Positions 25,920 to 35,777 of a DNA stretch of 64,000 nt are shown one piece after another. The stretch comes from Pandoraea nosoerga (GTDB lineage Bacteria; Pseudomonadota; Gammaproteobacteria; Burkholderiales; Burkholderiaceae), in assembly GCF_902459585.1 (NCBI RefSeq), contig NZ_CABPSC010000017.1:46577-110576 (forward strand), read 5' to 3'. The notes beneath the pieces are model-generated. The model worked only from the letters and a program-made list of their open reading frames with translations, had not been told where the DNA came from and ran no database searches. Made by a program: the position numbers and the translations under genes. Every line of letters begins with the position of its first letter. Position 1 is the first letter of the stretch.

Positions 25920-27626
25920 ATGCGCGTCCCCCGCCTGCATCGCTTGCCCCGCCGCCTTGTAGTCGCGCCGTTCGCACCGGCGCGCTCGCCATTGCCGCCC
26001 TCCTCCTCGTCGCCCTCCTCCTCGCCGCCCTCCTCCTCGCCGCGCCCCCCTTTGCCACCCCAGTCGTTGCCCTCGTCGCCATCGTGGTTGCCGCCGCCAT
26101 CGACGCGCGCGTTGGCGTCGTCGCTTGCGTGGGGCGCGTCGGTGCTGAGCCTGGCGCTGCTCGCGAGCGCGCCCGTGCAGGCCAGGCCGGGCAAGCACGC
26201 GAAGATGCCGAAGGTGCCTGTCGCCGCCGCGCACGCCACGCCGCTGCCCGCGCCCCTTGCCCGCGCGCTGGCCGCGAGCAAGGTGCCCGCCGCGCACGTG
26301 AGCGTGGTGGTCGCGCGGGTCGACAACCCGCTGCAGACGCGCGGCAGCATCGCGCCGCCCTTGCTGGCCGTCAATCCAGGCGTGCCGCGCAATCCGGCGT
26401 CGACGATGAAGCTCGTCACCACGATCGCCGCCCTCGACACGCTCGGCCCGGACTACCGCTGGCGCACGCAGGCGTTCACCGACGGACAGCTCGACGGGCG
26501 CACGCTCAACGGCAACCTGTACTTCAAGGGCACGGGCGATCCGAAGCTCGTGCCCGAGGAGATGGAGAAGTTCGTCGCGGAGTTGCACAATGCGGGCGTG
26601 GTCAACATCAATGGCGACATCGTGCTCGACCGTTCGGCGTACAGCGCGGACATTGGCGCAACCGCCGCGATCGACGGCGGCGACGATCGCCCCTACAACG
26701 TGGCGCCGGACCCCCTGCTCTACTCGTTCAAGGCCGTCTCGTTCAGCTTTACCAGCAACGCGAACGGCACCGTCGACGTTGGCGTGCTGCCGCCGCTGGC
26801 CAATCTGCAGGTCGCCAACGAAATGACGTCGACGCCGACGGGCAACTGCGGCGACTGGCTCGCACGCATCCACCCCACGCTCGCCGCCACGCCGGACGGC
26901 GCTTACGTCGCCCACTTCTCCGGCACCTATCCGGCCGCCTGCGAGGACAAGGGCTGGAACGTGGCGGCACCGGAGCGCGACCGCTTCTTCCTCGGCGGCT
27001 TTCGCGCGCTGTGGCAGGCGTCGGGCGGCCAGTTCAACGGCGGCGTGCGCACGGGCGCCGTGCCGCCGGGGGCGCGGCTGCTCGTCACGCATCGCGGTCA
27101 GACCCTCGCCGAAGTCGTGCACGACATGAACAAGTTCAGCAACAACGTCATGGCGCGCCAGCTCTTCCTGACGCTGGGCCTCGGCGCCGACGGCAAGACG
27201 CCGGCGAGCCTCGCGCGCTCGCGCGAAGTGCTGCGCCGCTGGCTCGACAAGAACGATCTCGCCATGCCGGGGCTCGTCGTGGAGAATGGCTCGGGTCTGT
27301 CGCGCATCGAGCGCGTGAGTGCGGCCGAACTCGCGCGGCTGTTGCAGCATGGCGTGAACGGGCCGCACGCGCAGGTGCTCGTCGAATCGATGCCCACGGT
27401 CGGCGTCGACGGCACCATGCGCAATCGTCTGAGCAATCGCGACGTGGCGGGCAACGCCCACATCAAGACGGGCACGCTCGACGACGTGAGCGCCGTGGCC
27501 GGCTACGTCGGCTCGCGCAACGGCAACATCTATGTCGTGGTCTCGCTGGTGAACGATCCGCGAGCGAGCAATGCGCGTGCGTTCAACGACGCGCTGATTT
27601 CGTGGGTGTACGAAAACGCACCGTGA
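25920..27626 (+). CDS. dacB: D-Ala-D-Ala carboxypeptidase/endopeptidase PBP4 (DacB)
   Basis: 568 residues if ATG 25920 (CTGGAGA upstream) is the start. The S13 peptidase motifs are present: NPASTMKLVTTIAAL (SxxK, catalytic Ser), KFSNNVMARQL (SxN) and HIKTGTLDDVSAVAGYV (KTG). The signal peptide (SLAWGASVLSLALLASAPVQA) begins only about 65 residues in, after a Ser/Pro-rich stretch encoded by a CTCCTCCTC-type repeat. The +2 frame of that repeat reads as a Leu/Ala signal-like helix, so the N-terminus or the local sequence is doubtful. Trims periplasmic peptidoglycan crosslinks. Confidence 0.92.
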   Translation: MRVPRLHRLPRRLVVAPFAPARSPLPPSSSSPSSSPPSSSPRPPLPPQSLPSSPSWLPPPSTRALASSLAWGASVLSLALLASAPVQARPGKHAKMPKVPVAAAHATPLPAPLARALAASKVPAAHVSVVVARVDNPLQTRGSIAPPLLAVNPGVPRNPASTMKLVTTIAALDTLGPDYRWRTQAFTDGQLDGRTLNGNLYFKGTGDPKLVPEEMEKFVAELHNAGVVNINGDIVLDRSAYSADIGATAAIDGGDDRPYNVAPDPLLYSFKAVSFSFTSNANGTVDVGVLPPLANLQVANEMTSTPTGNCGDWLARIHPTLAATPDGAYVAHFSGTYPAACEDKGWNVAAPERDRFFLGGFRALWQASGGQFNGGVRTGAVPPGARLLVTHRGQTLAEVVHDMNKFSNNVMARQLFLTLGLGADGKTPASLARSREVLRRWLDKNDLAMPGLVVENGSGLSRIERVSAAELARLLQHGVNGPHAQVLVESMPTVGVDGTMRNRLSNRDVAGNAHIKTGTLDDVSAVAGYVGSRNGNIYVVVSLVNDPRASNARAFNDALISWVYENAP

Positions 27627-27793
27627 GCGCGGGCGTGCCGTCGTGCTGTTGACGTTTCCTTTTTTGACGTTTCCCTCTAACGGGCGCGTGACGCGCGGTC
27701 ATTCGCGTCAGAATAGACGTTCCATCGGCGTCATCGCCGCCAAGACGGCGGGACGCCGGTTCAGACGACCCTACCGTGAGGAGACGCGCGGTC

Positions 27794-28729
27794 ATGAACG
27801 TCGAGTTGATTCTGCTGGCGCTCGCGCCGGTGTTCGTGCTGTGTATCGGCATCGAAGCCTGGTACTGGCGGCGTCGCCGCCCCGGCATGTACAGCCTCAG
27901 GGACACCGTGAGCAACGCCACGCTCGCCCTCATGCACCAGGGGGCCGACAAGCTGGCCTGGCTGCTCGTCGTGCCGTTCTATGGATGGCTCTACGACCAT
28001 TACCGCGTCTATACGATGCCTGGCGGCTGGGCCGGCTTCGTGCTGCTCTTCGTCGTGCAGGACTTTCTCTACTACGTCTTCCATCGCGCCAGTCACCGCG
28101 TTCGCTGGCTCTGGGCCGCGCATGTGGTGCATCACTCGTCGGAGCGGCTCAACCTGTCGACCGCGTTCCGCCAGAGCCTGATGTATCCGGTCGCCGGCAT
28201 GTGGCTGTTCTGGACGCCGATGGCCCTCATCGGCTTCACGCCGGTGCAGATCGTCGGCGTCGTCCTGCTTAATCTGGCGTTCCAGTTCTTCGTGCATACG
28301 CAGGCCATTCCGAAATTGGGCTGGCTCGAGTACGTGCTCAGCACGCCGTCGATCCACCGGGCGCATCACGCGCGCAATCCGCGTTACATCGACCGCAACT
28401 ATGCCGGCGTGCTGGTCATCTGGGACCGCCTGTTCGGCTCCTATGTCGAGGAAAGCGAGGACGAGCCGTGCGAATTCGGCATCGTCGACCCGATCCACAC
28501 CCACAACCCGATCACGCTGACGTTCCACGAATGGCGCATGATGGCGCGTGACGTCGTCACGGTGCCTGGCTGGCGCAACAAGGGGATGGCGTTGTTCGGG
28601 CCGCCCGAGTGGCGGCGCGCATGGCTCGCCGCGCAACCCGCGGCGACACCCTCGGCGGTTTCATCGGTGGCGCCCGGGACCGGCGTGGGGAGCATGGCGG
28701 GCGCCGAAGCCTCGCGCGAGACGCGCTGA
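27794..28729 (+). CDS. Sterol desaturase / fatty-acid hydroxylase family membrane enzyme
   Basis: 311 residues from ATG 27794 after GAGGAG. Several membrane segments. The eight-His di-iron signature is in place: FHRASHR (HxxxH), HVVHHSSE (HxxHH), HTQAIPKLG and HRAHHARN (HxxHH), with a further conserved DRLFGSY. The family hydroxylates or desaturates lipids using O2. The bacterial substrate is unknown; candidates are membrane fatty acids or isoprenoid lipids. The C-terminal 45 residues are low-complexity. Downstream it converges on the threonylcarbamoyl-AMP synthase gene. Confidence 0.9.
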   Translation: MNVELILLALAPVFVLCIGIEAWYWRRRRPGMYSLRDTVSNATLALMHQGADKLAWLLVVPFYGWLYDHYRVYTMPGGWAGFVLLFVVQDFLYYVFHRASHRVRWLWAAHVVHHSSERLNLSTAFRQSLMYPVAGMWLFWTPMALIGFTPVQIVGVVLLNLAFQFFVHTQAIPKLGWLEYVLSTPSIHRAHHARNPRYIDRNYAGVLVIWDRLFGSYVEESEDEPCEFGIVDPIHTHNPITLTFHEWRMMARDVVTVPGWRNKGMALFGPPEWRRAWLAAQPAATPSAVSSVAPGTGVGSMAGAEASRETR

Positions 28730-28751
28730 CGCAGAACGCCGGCGATTCATG

Positions 28752-28775
28752 AAAAAGGCGCGGAAACTCCGCGCC
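28752..28775 (-). terminator. Terminator of the yrdC/sua5-purK-purE-purC side
   Basis: 8-bp perfect stem GGCGCGGA/TCCGCGCC (28757-28775) with a 3-base loop and T5 on the minus strand, 34 bases after the stop at 28809. Confidence 0.9.
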
Positions 28776-28808
28776 GTCTTCGTGAGCCCTCGCACTATCC
28801 CCAGGCGC

Positions 28809-29870
28809 TCATTCTCGCTCGAACGCCGCGGCTGCGCGGCCCAGCCGATCGCCGACGGCGGCCCAGGCCGGCGTATCGGGCAGACGTTCGAACAGGATGT
28901 GCGTGACGTTGGCGCGATCGAGCCGGCGCAGCATCGCGTAGAGATCGGTGGCGAGGGCTTCGGGCGTGGCCGGCAACGCGATCTTGAGAACGTCGTCGGA
29001 TGCCGCGGCGTCGGCCGGCAGCGCCGCGAGCGTCGGTGCAAACGCCGCCACCGCGACACGCTCGCCCGTCGGACGCAATGCCAGCGCCGGGGCGAACTGC
29101 CCGGCGTCGCACAGATACAGCGGTGTGCGCGGGGCGTAGTGCGCCTTGAGCGTGCCCGACGCGCGCGGCGCATTGCTGTCCTGTCCCGGCAGTCGTGGCA
29201 TTTCGCCCAGAACCTGCGCGATCTGCGCTGGCGTGATGTGCCCCGGGCGCAGCAGCGCCGGAAAGCCGCGCGACAGATCCACGATGGTCGATTCGATGCC
29301 CACGGCCGCCTCGCCGCCGTCGAGCACGTGAACGCTCACGCCGGGCAGTCCGGCGAATTCGTCGCGCACGTGCTGCGCCGCCGTCGGGCTCACCTGCCCG
29401 AAGCGGTTGGCCGACGGCGCGGCAACGCCGCCCTGCCCGCCCGGCCCCGCCTTGAGCGTCGCGAACTCACGCAACAGCGCCTGCGCGACGGGATGCGACG
29501 GGCAGCGCAGCCCCACCGAATCCTGCCCGCCGGAGACGGCGTCCGGAATATGCGGTGCGCGCCTGAGGATGAGTGTGAGCGGACCCGGCCAGAAGGCGTC
29601 CATCAGCGCGCGCGCGGCGGGCGTGACGTCGTCGCTCCAGTAGCCGGGGTCGCCTTCGGGCGAGAAGTGAACGATGACGGGGTGGTTGGCCGGGCGTCCC
29701 TTCGCGGCGTAGATGGCGGCGACGGCCGCCGGGCTCTCGGCGTCGCCGCCCAGGCCATAGACCGTCTCCGTCGGGAATGCGACGAGCTCGCCCGCTGCAA
29801 GCTGCGTGGCGGCCCGGGTAATGTCGTCGGCCGACGGCATGACGACGCGCGGCGCTTGGGGCGAGCTCAT
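28809..29870 (-). CDS. L-threonylcarbamoyladenylate synthase (Sua5/YwlC type)
   Basis: 353 residues. The N-terminal YrdC domain has the substrate-binding residues (AAGELVAFPTETVYGLGGDAESPAAVAAIYAAKGRPANHPVIVHF, SVGLRCPSHPVAQALL, VAAPSANRFGQVSPT, VGIESTIVDLS). A linker (SNAPRASGTLKAHYAPRTPLYL) and the C-terminal Sua5 domain identify the two-domain form. It makes threonylcarbamoyl-AMP from Thr, bicarbonate and ATP for tRNA t6A. The start is only 3 bases after the purK stop, so it is co-transcribed with the purine genes. Confidence 0.95.
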   Translation of the reverse strand: MSSPQAPRVVMPSADDITRAATQLAAGELVAFPTETVYGLGGDAESPAAVAAIYAAKGRPANHPVIVHFSPEGDPGYWSDDVTPAARALMDAFWPGPLTLILRRAPHIPDAVSGGQDSVGLRCPSHPVAQALLREFATLKAGPGGQGGVAAPSANRFGQVSPTAAQHVRDEFAGLPGVSVHVLDGGEAAVGIESTIVDLSRGFPALLRPGHITPAQIAQVLGEMPRLPGQDSNAPRASGTLKAHYAPRTPLYLCDAGQFAPALALRPTGERVAVAAFAPTLAALPADAAASDDVLKIALPATPEALATDLYAMLRRLDRANVTHILFERLPDTPAWAAVGDRLGRAAAAFERE

Positions 29871-29873
29871 CGC

Positions 29874-31112
29874 TCAGTCTTCCAGCGCAATGTCGAGGCT
29901 CGCGGCCGCCGAGACGCACGCCTTGCGCGCTTCGTCGAGCGTTGCGGCGGCGAACGTGATGTGGCCCATCTTGCGCCCCGCGCGCGCCTCCTCCTTGCCG
30001 TACAGATGCAGGCGGGCGGACGGCAGCGCAACGACGTCGGCCCACGCCGGCGTGCGCGGCTGGTCCTTGCCCTCGCCCTCGAACCACACGTCGCCGAGCA
30101 CGTTGAGCATGACCGCCGGCGAGTGCTGACGGGTCTCGCCCAGCGGCAACCCCGCCATGGCGCGCACCTGCTGCTCGAACTGGCTCGCCGCACACGCATC
30201 GATCGTGTAGTGACCACTGTTGTGCGGGCGCGGCGCCATTTCGTTGGCGATGAGCGTGCCGTCCTCGAGGATGAAGAATTCGACGCACAGCACGCCGACG
30301 TAGTCCATTTGCGAGGCGATCTTCGCCGCGGCCGCGCGGGCGGCATCGGCCACCGCCGGCGCCGCGTCGGGCGCGGGCACGGTCGTGGTGGCGAGAATGC
30401 CGTCGATATGCACGTTCTGCGCGAGCGGATAGGTCGCCACCGCGCCGTCGGCGCCGCGGGCGCTCAGCACCGAGACCTCGAACGCCAGCGCGAGACGTTT
30501 CTCCAGCACGCACGGCACGCCGCCGAGCGCGGCATAGGCGCTGCGCGCCTCGGCCGGCGTGCTCACGCGCACCTGCCCCTTGCCGTCATAACCCAGGCGT
30601 GCGGTTTTCAGAATGCCGGGCAGCACGCTCGCGAGCGCGGCGTCGCCGATGGCGGCAAGCGCCTCGCCGGACTCGATCACCAGGTGCGGGGCGACCGGCA
30701 CGCCGCAGCTTTCGATGAAACGCTTCTCCGCCACGCGGTCCTGCGCAATGGCCACGCAACGCCCGGCCGGGCTCACGGTCGAGGTCTTCGCGAGAAAGTC
30801 GAGCGACTCGGCCGGCACGTTCTCGAACTCGGTGGACACCGCCGGGCACAGCGCGGCGAGCTCGGCGAGCGCCGCCTCGTCACGATAGTCGGCGACAATC
30901 AGGCGATCGGCCACCGCGCCTGCCGGACAACGCGGATCCGGGTCGAGCACGCAGACCTTGTAGCCCATCGACTGGGCGGCAAAACAGAACATGCGGCCGA
31001 GCTGGCCGCCGCCGAGCATGCCCAGCCACTGGCCGGGCAGGACGGGATGTGCGGGATGTGCGGGATGCGCGGATGGCCTCGAGTGCGCAGGCGCAGCGGG
31101 TGCGGAATTCAT
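29874..31112 (-). CDS. purK: N5-carboxyaminoimidazole ribonucleotide synthase PurK
   Basis: 412 residues, ATP-grasp fold: [40 protein letters not shown], then [64 protein letters not shown] and [18 protein letters not shown]. It uses ATP and bicarbonate to carboxylate AIR in purine synthesis and hands the product to PurE, encoded 38 bp upstream. The N-terminal 25 residues carry an AHP repeat not needed by the fold, so a later start is possible. Confidence 0.96.
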   Translation of the reverse strand: MNSAPAAPAHSRPSAHPAHPAHPVLPGQWLGMLGGGQLGRMFCFAAQSMGYKVCVLDPDPRCPAGAVADRLIVADYRDEAALAELAALCPAVSTEFENVPAESLDFLAKTSTVSPAGRCVAIAQDRVAEKRFIESCGVPVAPHLVIESGEALAAIGDAALASVLPGILKTARLGYDGKGQVRVSTPAEARSAYAALGGVPCVLEKRLALAFEVSVLSARGADGAVATYPLAQNVHIDGILATTTVPAPDAAPAVADAARAAAAKIASQMDYVGVLCVEFFILEDGTLIANEMAPRPHNSGHYTIDACAASQFEQQVRAMAGLPLGETRQHSPAVMLNVLGDVWFEGEGKDQPRTPAWADVVALPSARLHLYGKEEARAGRKMGHITFAAATLDEARKACVSAAASLDIALED

Positions 31113-31150
31113 CGTTGTGAAGACGGAAAACGGGGACGGTCGTTCTTCTT

Positions 31151-31657
31151 TTACAGGGCGGGCAACGTCATGCCGCGCGCGGCCTCGGTCTGCTTCGCGC
31201 GGAAGGCCTCGAGCCTGTCGGCGAGCGCCTTGTCGCCGGCGGCGAGCATCGCCACCGCGAACAGCGCCGCGTTGGCCGCGCCCGCCTCGCCGATGGCGAA
31301 CGTGGCGACCGGCACGCCCTTGGGCATCTGCACGATAGACAGCAGCGAGTCCTCGCCGCGCAGGTACTTGCTCGGCACAGGCACGCCAAGTACCGGCACC
31401 GTCGTCTTGGCGGCGATCATGCCCGGCAGGTGCGCGGCGCCGCCGGCGCCCGCGATGATCGCCACGAGCCCGCGCTCGCGGGCGGCTTCGGCGTAGCGGA
31501 ACATGTCGTCCGGCATGCGGTGCGCGGAGACGACCCGCGCCTCGTAAGGCACGCCGAATTCGGCCAGAATCGCGGCCGCGTTCTTCATCACTTCCCAGTC
31601 CGAGTTGGACCCCATGACCACGCCAACGCGCGGGGCCGCGGCTTGTTTGTCACTCAT
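31151..31657 (-). CDS. purE: N5-CAIR mutase PurE, class I
   Basis: 168 residues, normal class I length. Hallmark sequences are [37 protein letters not shown] (catalytic His) and [67 protein letters not shown]. Rearranges N5-CAIR to CAIR. Lies between purC (16 bp upstream) and purK in a purC-purE-purK order along transcription. Confidence 0.97.
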   Translation of the reverse strand: MSDKQAAAPRVGVVMGSNSDWEVMKNAAAILAEFGVPYEARVVSAHRMPDDMFRYAEAARERGLVAIIAGAGGAAHLPGMIAAKTTVPVLGVPVPSKYLRGEDSLLSIVQMPKGVPVATFAIGEAGAANAALFAVAMLAAGDKALADRLEAFRAKQTEAARGMTLPAL

Positions 31658-31673
31658 GTCGTCGATGCTCCGC

Positions 31674-32579
31674 TCAGGCCAGTGACTGGCCGGTCAGGCG
31701 CTCGAGCGCCTCGCGGTACTTGGCGGCCGTCTTCTCGACGACTTCCGCGGGCAGCTTCGGCGCCGGCGGGGTCTTGCCCCACGGCTGGGTCTCCAGCCAG
31801 TCGCGCACGAACTGCTTGTCGAACGACGGCGGGTTGCTGCCCACGGCATACGAATCGGCCGGCCAGAACCGCGACGAGTCGGCCGTCAGCGCTTCGTCCA
31901 TCAGGTGGAGCTTGCCGTCGTCGTCCAGACCGAATTCGAATTTCGTGTCGGCGATGATGATGCCGCGCGTGGCGGCGTAGGCGGCGGCTTCCTTGTACAG
32001 ACGGATCGAGATGTCGCGAATCTGCTCGGCGAGCTCGCGGCCGATGCGGCTCGCCATCTCGTCGAAGCTGATGTTCTCGTCGTGCTCGCCCAGTTCGGCC
32101 TTGGCCGCCGGCGTGAAGATCGGCTCGGGCAGTTGCTGCGCGTTTTGCAGCCCGGCGGGCAGCGTCACGCCGCACACGGCGCCGGTGGCCTGATAGTCCT
32201 TCCAGCCGCTGCCGGCGAGGTAGCCACGCACGACGGCTTCGACCAGGATCGGCTTCAGACGCTTGACGACGACCGCGCGGCCGGCGACCTGGGCGACCTC
32301 GTCGGCCGATACGACGCTCTCGGGCGCGACACCCGTCAGGTGATTCGGCACTACGTGCGCGAGCTTGTCGAACCAGAAGTTGGCCATCTGGTTGAGCACG
32401 CGGCCCTTGCCCGGAATCGGCTCGCCCATGATCACGTCGAACGCCGAGAGGCGGTCCGTCGTCACGATCAGCAGCTTGTCGTCGCCGACGGCGTAGTTGT
32501 CGCGCACCTTGCCGCGCGAGAGCAGCGGCAGGCTCTTGAGGGAGGATTCGTACAGGGCGTTCAGAGCGGGGGTAGTCAC
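31674..32579 (-). CDS. purC: SAICAR synthase PurC, GTG start
   Basis: 301 residues with GTG at 32579, which gives [50 protein letters not shown], the normal N-terminus of the long beta-proteobacterial PurC form. Other motifs are [48 protein letters not shown] and [15 protein letters not shown]. Joins aspartate to CAIR with ATP. First gene of the purine operon; a TATAAT lies 34-39 bases upstream. Confidence 0.96.
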   Translation of the reverse strand: MTTPALNALYESSLKSLPLLSRGKVRDNYAVGDDKLLIVTTDRLSAFDVIMGEPIPGKGRVLNQMANFWFDKLAHVVPNHLTGVAPESVVSADEVAQVAGRAVVVKRLKPILVEAVVRGYLAGSGWKDYQATGAVCGVTLPAGLQNAQQLPEPIFTPAAKAELGEHDENISFDEMASRIGRELAEQIRDISIRLYKEAAAYAATRGIIIADTKFEFGLDDDGKLHLMDEALTADSSRFWPADSYAVGSNPPSFDKQFVRDWLETQPWGKTPPAPKLPAEVVEKTAAKYREALERLTGQSLA

Positions 32580-32613
32580 GGCGGGACCCGATATCAGGAA
32601 GGGCAAAGGCGTA

Positions 32614-32619
32614 ATTATA
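32614..32619 (-). promoter_or_regulatory. Probable -10 of the purC operon promoter
   Basis: Perfect TATAAT on the minus strand, placed so that transcription would start about 25-30 bases before the purC GTG. The -35 side has only a weak candidate with long spacing, so the promoter may need an activator or be weak. Confidence 0.55.
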
Positions 32620-32737
32620 CGCGCCTCGGGTAACGTTTCGCGAAGATGTCGGCCCCGCCGCCTGCCGCCTGCCGCCTGCCGCCCACCGCCATCGCTCCGG
32701 TTGCCTCGGCCGCGGCCGCCGGATCCCGCCGGCGGCG

Positions 32738-34237
32738 TCACGCCGGCGCAGACCGAAACGCCAGCGCGAGCCGCTCCCTTTCCGACGCGTGCACCAGCAA
32801 CGCCACCACCGGCGTTCGCTGCGTGGGATGCGACATCACGTCCTGCCTCGCGCAACAGGTTCGGTGCCAACTGGCCACGACCCCCGCGTCGTAATACTTG
32901 TTGTCGCACGTGAGCCCGTAATCGTCGAGCGACACCAGACGAACGGCATCCGGACTCCGCGGATCGATGGGCTCGAGCGAAATCCGGTCGGTGTGCCCGC
33001 TGACGTAGCATGGACTGAGGAAGCGGATACCGCTCAGCACGTTGATCTCCTCGCGCAGCCAGAGCAGCGCCTTGCCGGGCGGCAGGCAGCCCGAGGCGAG
33101 CAGCGGCGCGACGTGCTCGAAGTTCGCTTCGAGAATCGCCGCGAGCTTCTGGCGCCCGCGGGCGCTGCGCCAGTCGATGTGTGCACCGGCGACCTCGGGC
33201 AGCGTGCGCAGATGCTGTAGCAGCAGATGCGCCTTGCGCTCGCGGTGCATGTCGCCGCGCCCCGACGTGCGCAGCATGTCGACCAGCAGCGCAAGTTCCG
33301 CGATGAGGTCGAAGCTGCGGGCGGCGGCATCGATGTAGTGGCTGCTCAACTCGGCGCGCTGGGACGCGACCGCGCCGGAGATCATGCCGCGCAGCCTGGC
33401 GTCACCGCCCTGGAGCTGCAGCGCAGCGCTGGCGATCACCGCGCATGGCCTCGCAATGCCGTGCTCCGAGCACACCAGCGCGATTCTGCCGGGATGGCGT
33501 CGCAGGTAGTCGGCGACGCCGCGGCCGGCATCCCAGAACGTCCGGCCGGAAATACCTGCCCCCCGGCGCTCCATCCCGACGAACTCCATGAAGCTCACGT
33601 GCGCGAGGCTGCCCTCGAGCTCGGCAGACGGTGGCCGAGCATCGCCGCCGCGCGCCGCAACGCGGGCGATGTACGTGCTCACGGGGCGCTGCCGATAACC
33701 CGCGTGGTCGGCCGGCCGAACAGAATCGGCGTCCACGCGCATGGCACCCGGCTCGACGCAGCAGATCGCGCCGATCCTCGGATTGGCCTTGAGCATGCGG
33801 GTAAGGGTGTCGGCCTCGGCCGGCGTGGCGGTCGGTCCCGCGATAAACGTATGGCCACCCAGTTCGATCAAGCCATAGCGGGTGCATTGACCGTCCACGC
33901 GAATCAGGTTTGTCGTGTTCACGCCGTACCGCGCAGCCCAAGCCTGGGCGACTCGCGCGTTCGCCCAGTCGGGTGTCGGGTCGTCGTGCCCCCAGATGGG
34001 GATCGGTGCGGTGAGGTCGATCGCGGGCGCAGCGCCGGGCGGCCGGGGCGCCACCTCGCGCCCGGCCGTCCCGGCAAGATTCGGTGCGCTCGACACGCGA
34101 TGAGAGGCGCGTGCGTTCGCGACCCGGGACATGGCCGCCGCCATCGGCGAGTCAGGCGACGAGGATCTCGATGGCGCGTCGGTGCAGGAAAGCCCGAGGC
34201 AGTTCGTCAGCGAATCCGGCAGGAATTTCAGTGGCAT
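32738..34237 (-). CDS. Unrecognised 499-residue protein, possible secreted effector
   Basis: Start at ATG 34237 is the best choice; the frame stays open upstream into an antisense region. I do not recognise the family. The first about 55 residues are Ser/Ala/Arg-rich with no hydrophobic segment ([20 protein letters not shown]...). A globular part follows with [61 protein letters not shown], and a helical C-terminal half ([36 protein letters not shown]). Many Cys and no transmembrane helix. It sits alone between purC and fba, where these housekeeping genes usually adjoin, so it looks like an accessory insertion. The disordered polar N-terminus resembles type III substrates; that is inference. 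Confidence 0.7.
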   Translation of the reverse strand: MPLKFLPDSLTNCLGLSCTDAPSRSSSPDSPMAAAMSRVANARASHRVSSAPNLAGTAGREVAPRPPGAAPAIDLTAPIPIWGHDDPTPDWANARVAQAWAARYGVNTTNLIRVDGQCTRYGLIELGGHTFIAGPTATPAEADTLTRMLKANPRIGAICCVEPGAMRVDADSVRPADHAGYRQRPVSTYIARVAARGGDARPPSAELEGSLAHVSFMEFVGMERRGAGISGRTFWDAGRGVADYLRRHPGRIALVCSEHGIARPCAVIASAALQLQGGDARLRGMISGAVASQRAELSSHYIDAAARSFDLIAELALLVDMLRTSGRGDMHRERKAHLLLQHLRTLPEVAGAHIDWRSARGRQKLAAILEANFEHVAPLLASGCLPPGKALLWLREEINVLSGIRFLSPCYVSGHTDRISLEPIDPRSPDAVRLVSLDDYGLTCDNKYYDAGVVASWHRTCCARQDVMSHPTQRTPVVALLVHASERERLALAFRSAPA

Positions 34238-34590
34238 CGATGTCTCCGTGATGGCCCGTGCGAATGGCAGTCGGCAATCGGCAATTGCCAATGGGCACGG
34301 GCAAGGGCAAGGGGCAGGTCGGCGAACGGTCGTGAAGCGTGCCACGCGCCGCCGTGCCCAACTTCCGGAATATGCGTGTGGCTGTCGCTTTGCACCGAAG
34401 CCGTGCGGGCATCGCCCCCTTCCCGCACCGCACCGGCAGTGAGCGCCGACGCGCCGACGCCAAAGGAAAGGGCCCGGTTTCCGCACCAGCGATCGCTGGC
34501 GGGAAACCGGGCCCCGGAGCCGGTGCATCCGCGATGCACCGCGCTGGCCGGCAGGCCGCGCGAATACCGCGCGAGCCCGACGCGCCTGAT
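34238..34590. other. Region between fba and the 499-residue gene
   Basis: 353 bases. Contains the fba terminator and G/C-rich near-repeats (GGCAATCGGCAATTGCCAAT and GGGCAAGGGCAAGGGGCAG around 34268-34318). Any promoter for the downstream gene should be here; none is obvious. Confidence 0.5.
34467..34513 (-). terminator. Large terminator hairpin after fba
   Basis: Outer stem GGGCCCGGTTTCC / GGAAACCGGGCCC with an inner stem CCAGCGATCGCTGG, followed on the minus strand by TTTCCTTT. Lies about 80 bases after the fba stop. Very strong near-palindrome. Confidence 0.8.
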
Positions 34591-35655
34591 TTACTTCACG
34601 ATTTGCGCGAGGTCGCCGCTCTTGTACTTCTCGGCCATCTTCTCGAGCGAGACCGGCTTGATCTTGCCGGCCTGGCCTTCGCAGCCGAACGCCAGATAGC
34701 GCGCCTTGCAGACCTGCTTCGCGGCTTCGCGGGCCGGCTTGAGGTAGTCGCGCGGATCGAACTTGCTCGGGTTTTCGAACAGATAACGGCGGATCGCGCC
34801 CGTCATGGCCAAACGGATGTCGGTGTCGATGTTGACCTTGCGCACGCCGTGCTTGATGCCTTCGACGATCTCTTCGACCGGCACGCCATACGTTTCCTTC
34901 ATGTCGCCGCCAAACTCGCGGATCTCGGCCAGCAGTTCCTGCGGCACCGACGACGAGCCGTGCATCACGAGGTGGGTGTTCGGAATGCGGCGGTGGATTT
35001 CCTTGATGCGGTCGATGGCGAGAATGTCGCCCGTCGGCTTGCGGCTGAACTTGTAGGCGCCATGCGAGGTGCCGATGGCAATGGCCAGCGCGTCGCACTG
35101 CGTCTGATGCACGAAGTCGGCGGCCTGATCCGGGTCGGTCAGCAGTTGCTCGCGCGTCATGGTGCCGTCGGCGCCGTGACCGTCTTCCTTGTCGCCCTTC
35201 ATCGTTTCGAGCGAACCCAGCACGCCCAGCTCGGCTTCGACCGTCACGCCGATGTAGTGCGAGAACTCGACGACCTTCTTCGAGACTTCGACGTTGTACT
35301 CGTAGCTGGCAACCGACTTGCCGTCGGCCTCGAGCGAGCCGTCCATCATCACGCTCGAGAAGCCGCTCTTGATGGCGGCCATGCACACGGCCGGCGACTG
35401 GCCGTGATCCTGGTGCATCACCACCGGGATATGGGGGTAGGCTTCGACGGCGGCCGAAATCAGATGGCGCAGGAACGCTTCACCGGCGTACTTGCGGGCG
35501 CCGGCCGACGCCTGCATGATCACCGGGGCGCCAACTTCGTCGGCCGCCGCCATGATCGCGGAGACCTGCTCCAGATTGTTGACGTTGAAGGCCGGCAGAC
35601 CATAGCCGTTTTCGGCGGCGTGGTCGAGCAGCTGTCGCATAGAGACTAGGGGCAT
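34591..35655 (-). CDS. fba: Fructose-1,6-bisphosphate aldolase, class II (Calvin/CbbA type)
   Basis: 354 residues. Class II zinc aldolase motifs: [62 protein letters not shown] (Zn-binding His and catalytic Asp), [26 protein letters not shown] and [27 protein letters not shown]. The sequence is the CbbA-type class II form common in beta-proteobacteria. Reversible cleavage of fructose-1,6-bisphosphate to DHAP and GAP. Clustered with pyk and pgk, each with its own spacing, and with a strong terminator downstream. Confidence 0.96.
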   Translation of the reverse strand: MPLVSMRQLLDHAAENGYGLPAFNVNNLEQVSAIMAAADEVGAPVIMQASAGARKYAGEAFLRHLISAAVEAYPHIPVVMHQDHGQSPAVCMAAIKSGFSSVMMDGSLEADGKSVASYEYNVEVSKKVVEFSHYIGVTVEAELGVLGSLETMKGDKEDGHGADGTMTREQLLTDPDQAADFVHQTQCDALAIAIGTSHGAYKFSRKPTGDILAIDRIKEIHRRIPNTHLVMHGSSSVPQELLAEIREFGGDMKETYGVPVEEIVEGIKHGVRKVNIDTDIRLAMTGAIRRYLFENPSKFDPRDYLKPAREAAKQVCKARYLAFGCEGQAGKIKPVSLEKMAEKYKSGDLAQIVK

Positions 35656-35777
35656 GATGTTCTCCTTGGAATCACAAAACTAAGTAAATCTTTTCCTCGA
35701 TCCGCAGGCGCCCCTCATGACGACGGCTCGCGGGCGGCGCGGCACCTGGCCTCGCCGCGCTCGCGCGGCCCCTCTCG

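Noticed and set aside
25797-27461. 554-residue minus-strand frame opposite dacB
   Set aside because: Antisense, with composition of a shadow frame; dacB motifs on the plus strand are unambiguous.
28548-31496. 982-residue open frame on the plus strand across the threonylcarbamoyl-AMP synthase and purK genes
   Set aside because: Antisense to two conserved genes and rich in Arg/His/Ala; no recognisable domain.
33430-33490. Cys-phosphatase motif (CSEHGIAR) in the 499-residue protein
   Set aside because: Spacing is C-x6-R, not the C-x5-R loop of protein tyrosine phosphatases, so no phosphatase call is made.
32738-35386. The 499-residue gene extended as an 882-residue frame
   Set aside because: The upstream part overlaps the fba gene on the same strand in another frame; the start at 34237 gives a sensible gene after the fba terminator.
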